Shown here piece by piece: positions 12,904-13,553 of a DNA stretch of 13,553 bases. Within the stretch, counting starts at the first letter, position 1; every line of letters begins with the position of its first letter. Source of the stretch: Candidatus Bathyarchaeota archaeon CG07_land_8_20_14_0_80_47_9 (GTDB lineage Archaea; Thermoproteota; Bathyarchaeia; Bathyarchaeales; Bathycorpusculaceae); assembly GCA_002779555.1 (NCBI GenBank), contig PEWI01000121.1, forward strand, positions 3,229 through 16,781, given 5' to 3'. Below the pieces are notes generated by a model. It was not told where the DNA came from. It worked only from the letters and a program-made list of their open reading frames with translations, and ran no database searches. Position numbers and translations under genes: made by a program.

Positions 12904-13553
12904 AACATTGTCCTTTGAAGAGGTCTTTTCAAACGTCCTCCTGATGTTTGATTCTATTCTCGAGGCTAGTTCATGAGCTTCTTCAAGGTTCAGATAGTCT
13001 GGCACGTGGACAGTTGCTCTTACAAAGGCCTTTTCTCCTGCTTTTCTGATTTTCAAGGCTTCAATCTTGCACACTCCTTCTGTTCCGACTATTTCATGTC
13101 TGACTTTGTCTGCCAAATCTTTTGATATCGTGTCTGTCAGCTCCATTCCGCTGCTCCAAACTAGCTTGACACTGAGGTACGTTAGCAACACGCCCAGGAT
13201 CATAGAGGCTGATGAGTCTCCGTATGGGAATCCAAGAGTTGCAAGTCCGAATCCCAGAAGCGCGATGACGGTTGAGCTTAAGTCTGCGACTGCATGGAAA
13301 AACCCTGCTTTCATAGTTGAGCTTTCGCTCTTTCTGGCTTTCAGGAATGATCCGACTCTGAAGAAGTCAATGCAGAAGGTGTAGCTGATTGCAGCGAAAC
13401 CGACCAACTCTAGCCCTGGTTTTATGGATTTGCCTTCCAATATCTTCAAGATTGCTTCGTACATTATCAGCAGTGCCACGCCAATGAGCACAATCCCGCC
13501 TATTAGTCCGCCTATTGATTCGAATTTCTCATGGCCGTACATGTGCTCCTCAT
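12874..13553 (-). CDS. Cation diffusion facilitator family transporter, 5'-truncated at the window edge
   Basis: This CDF/cation-efflux membrane protein exports divalent metals (Zn, Mn, Fe, Co types) in exchange for protons. The frame remains open to the window edge: residues EEH precede MYGHEKFESIGG, which corresponds to the conserved HPYGHGKFE motif after TM2. The Met at 13542 is therefore internal and TM1-TM2 are missing. Visible are TM3-TM6 followed by a cytosolic ferredoxin-like domain (about ISKDLADKVRHEIVGTEGV to the end). Counted from that Met, His83 and Asp87 in FFHAVADLSS form the TM5 HxxxD metal site; the TM2 half is outside the window. The substrate metal cannot be told. The C-terminal tail overlaps the 3' end of the UbiA gene. 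Confidence 0.9.
   Translation of the reverse strand, partial: EEHMYGHEKFESIGGLIGGIVLIGVALLIMYEAILKILEGKSIKPGLELVGFAAISYTFCIDFFRVGSFLKARKSESSTMKAGFFHAVADLSSTVIALLGFGLATLGFPYGDSSASMILGVLLTYLSVKLVWSSGMELTDTISKDLADKVRHEIVGTEGVCKIEALKIRKAGEKAFVRATVHVPDYLNLEEAHELASRIESNIRRTFEKTSSKDNVSPYRADDEG

Noticed and set aside
13540..13542. Apparent ATG start of the cation transporter
   Set aside because: The upstream codons continue in frame to the window edge and the Met sits inside the conserved HxYGHxKFE motif, so the gene is truncated rather than starting here.

Overview
The window looks like a compact stretch of an archaeal chromosome. Archaeal-type proteins dominate: class II GlyRS with the archaeal/eukaryotic layout, the homing-type fold tRNA-splicing endonuclease EndA, an ether-lipid UbiA prenyltransferase, a bifunctional phosphoglucose/phosphomannose isomerase, a presenilin-like GxGD membrane protease and a SPOUT/OB RNA methyltransferase. 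TATA-like box A elements lie 22-33 bases before several starts, and TTG start codons are frequent. An uncultured Thermoproteota/Bathyarchaeia-like lineage would fit, but I cannot prove the lineage from the sequence alone. No mobile element, CRISPR array, rRNA or tRNA gene was seen. No gene-free stretch exceeds about 130 bases.

Layout: (1) 1-2684: the 3' part of a mevalonate (di)phosphate decarboxylase gene runs tail-to-tail into a membrane aspartyl protease gene, overlapping by 24 bases. A SPOUT methyltransferase gene lies upstream of the protease gene on the same strand. (2) 2793-6134: the phosphoglucose/phosphomannose isomerase gene converges on the inositol-phosphate synthase gene with 3 bases between stops, followed by a DUF917 gene. 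(3) 6208-9281: a plus-strand run of GlyRS, a PhoU-like DUF47 protein and EndA. (4) 11924-9375: a minus-strand run of sugar-nucleotidyltransferase, thioredoxin-like protein and SAM methyltransferase, tightly packed. (5) 12052-13553: a UbiA prenyltransferase gene overlaps by 30 bases, tail-to-tail, with a cation diffusion facilitator gene that leaves the window. The first and last genes are cut by the window edges.

How the genes fit together: several bear on the archaeal membrane and its precursors. The decarboxylase belongs to isoprenoid precursor synthesis. The UbiA enzyme probably adds the second geranylgeranyl chain to the glycerol-1-phosphate backbone. The isomerase can supply glucose-6-phosphate, the substrate of inositol-phosphate synthase, which provides the inositol head group. 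GlyRS, EndA and the SPOUT enzyme belong to RNA and translation. Most of the window is housekeeping. The least described gene is the presenilin-like protease, and I saw no convincing new multi-gene system.
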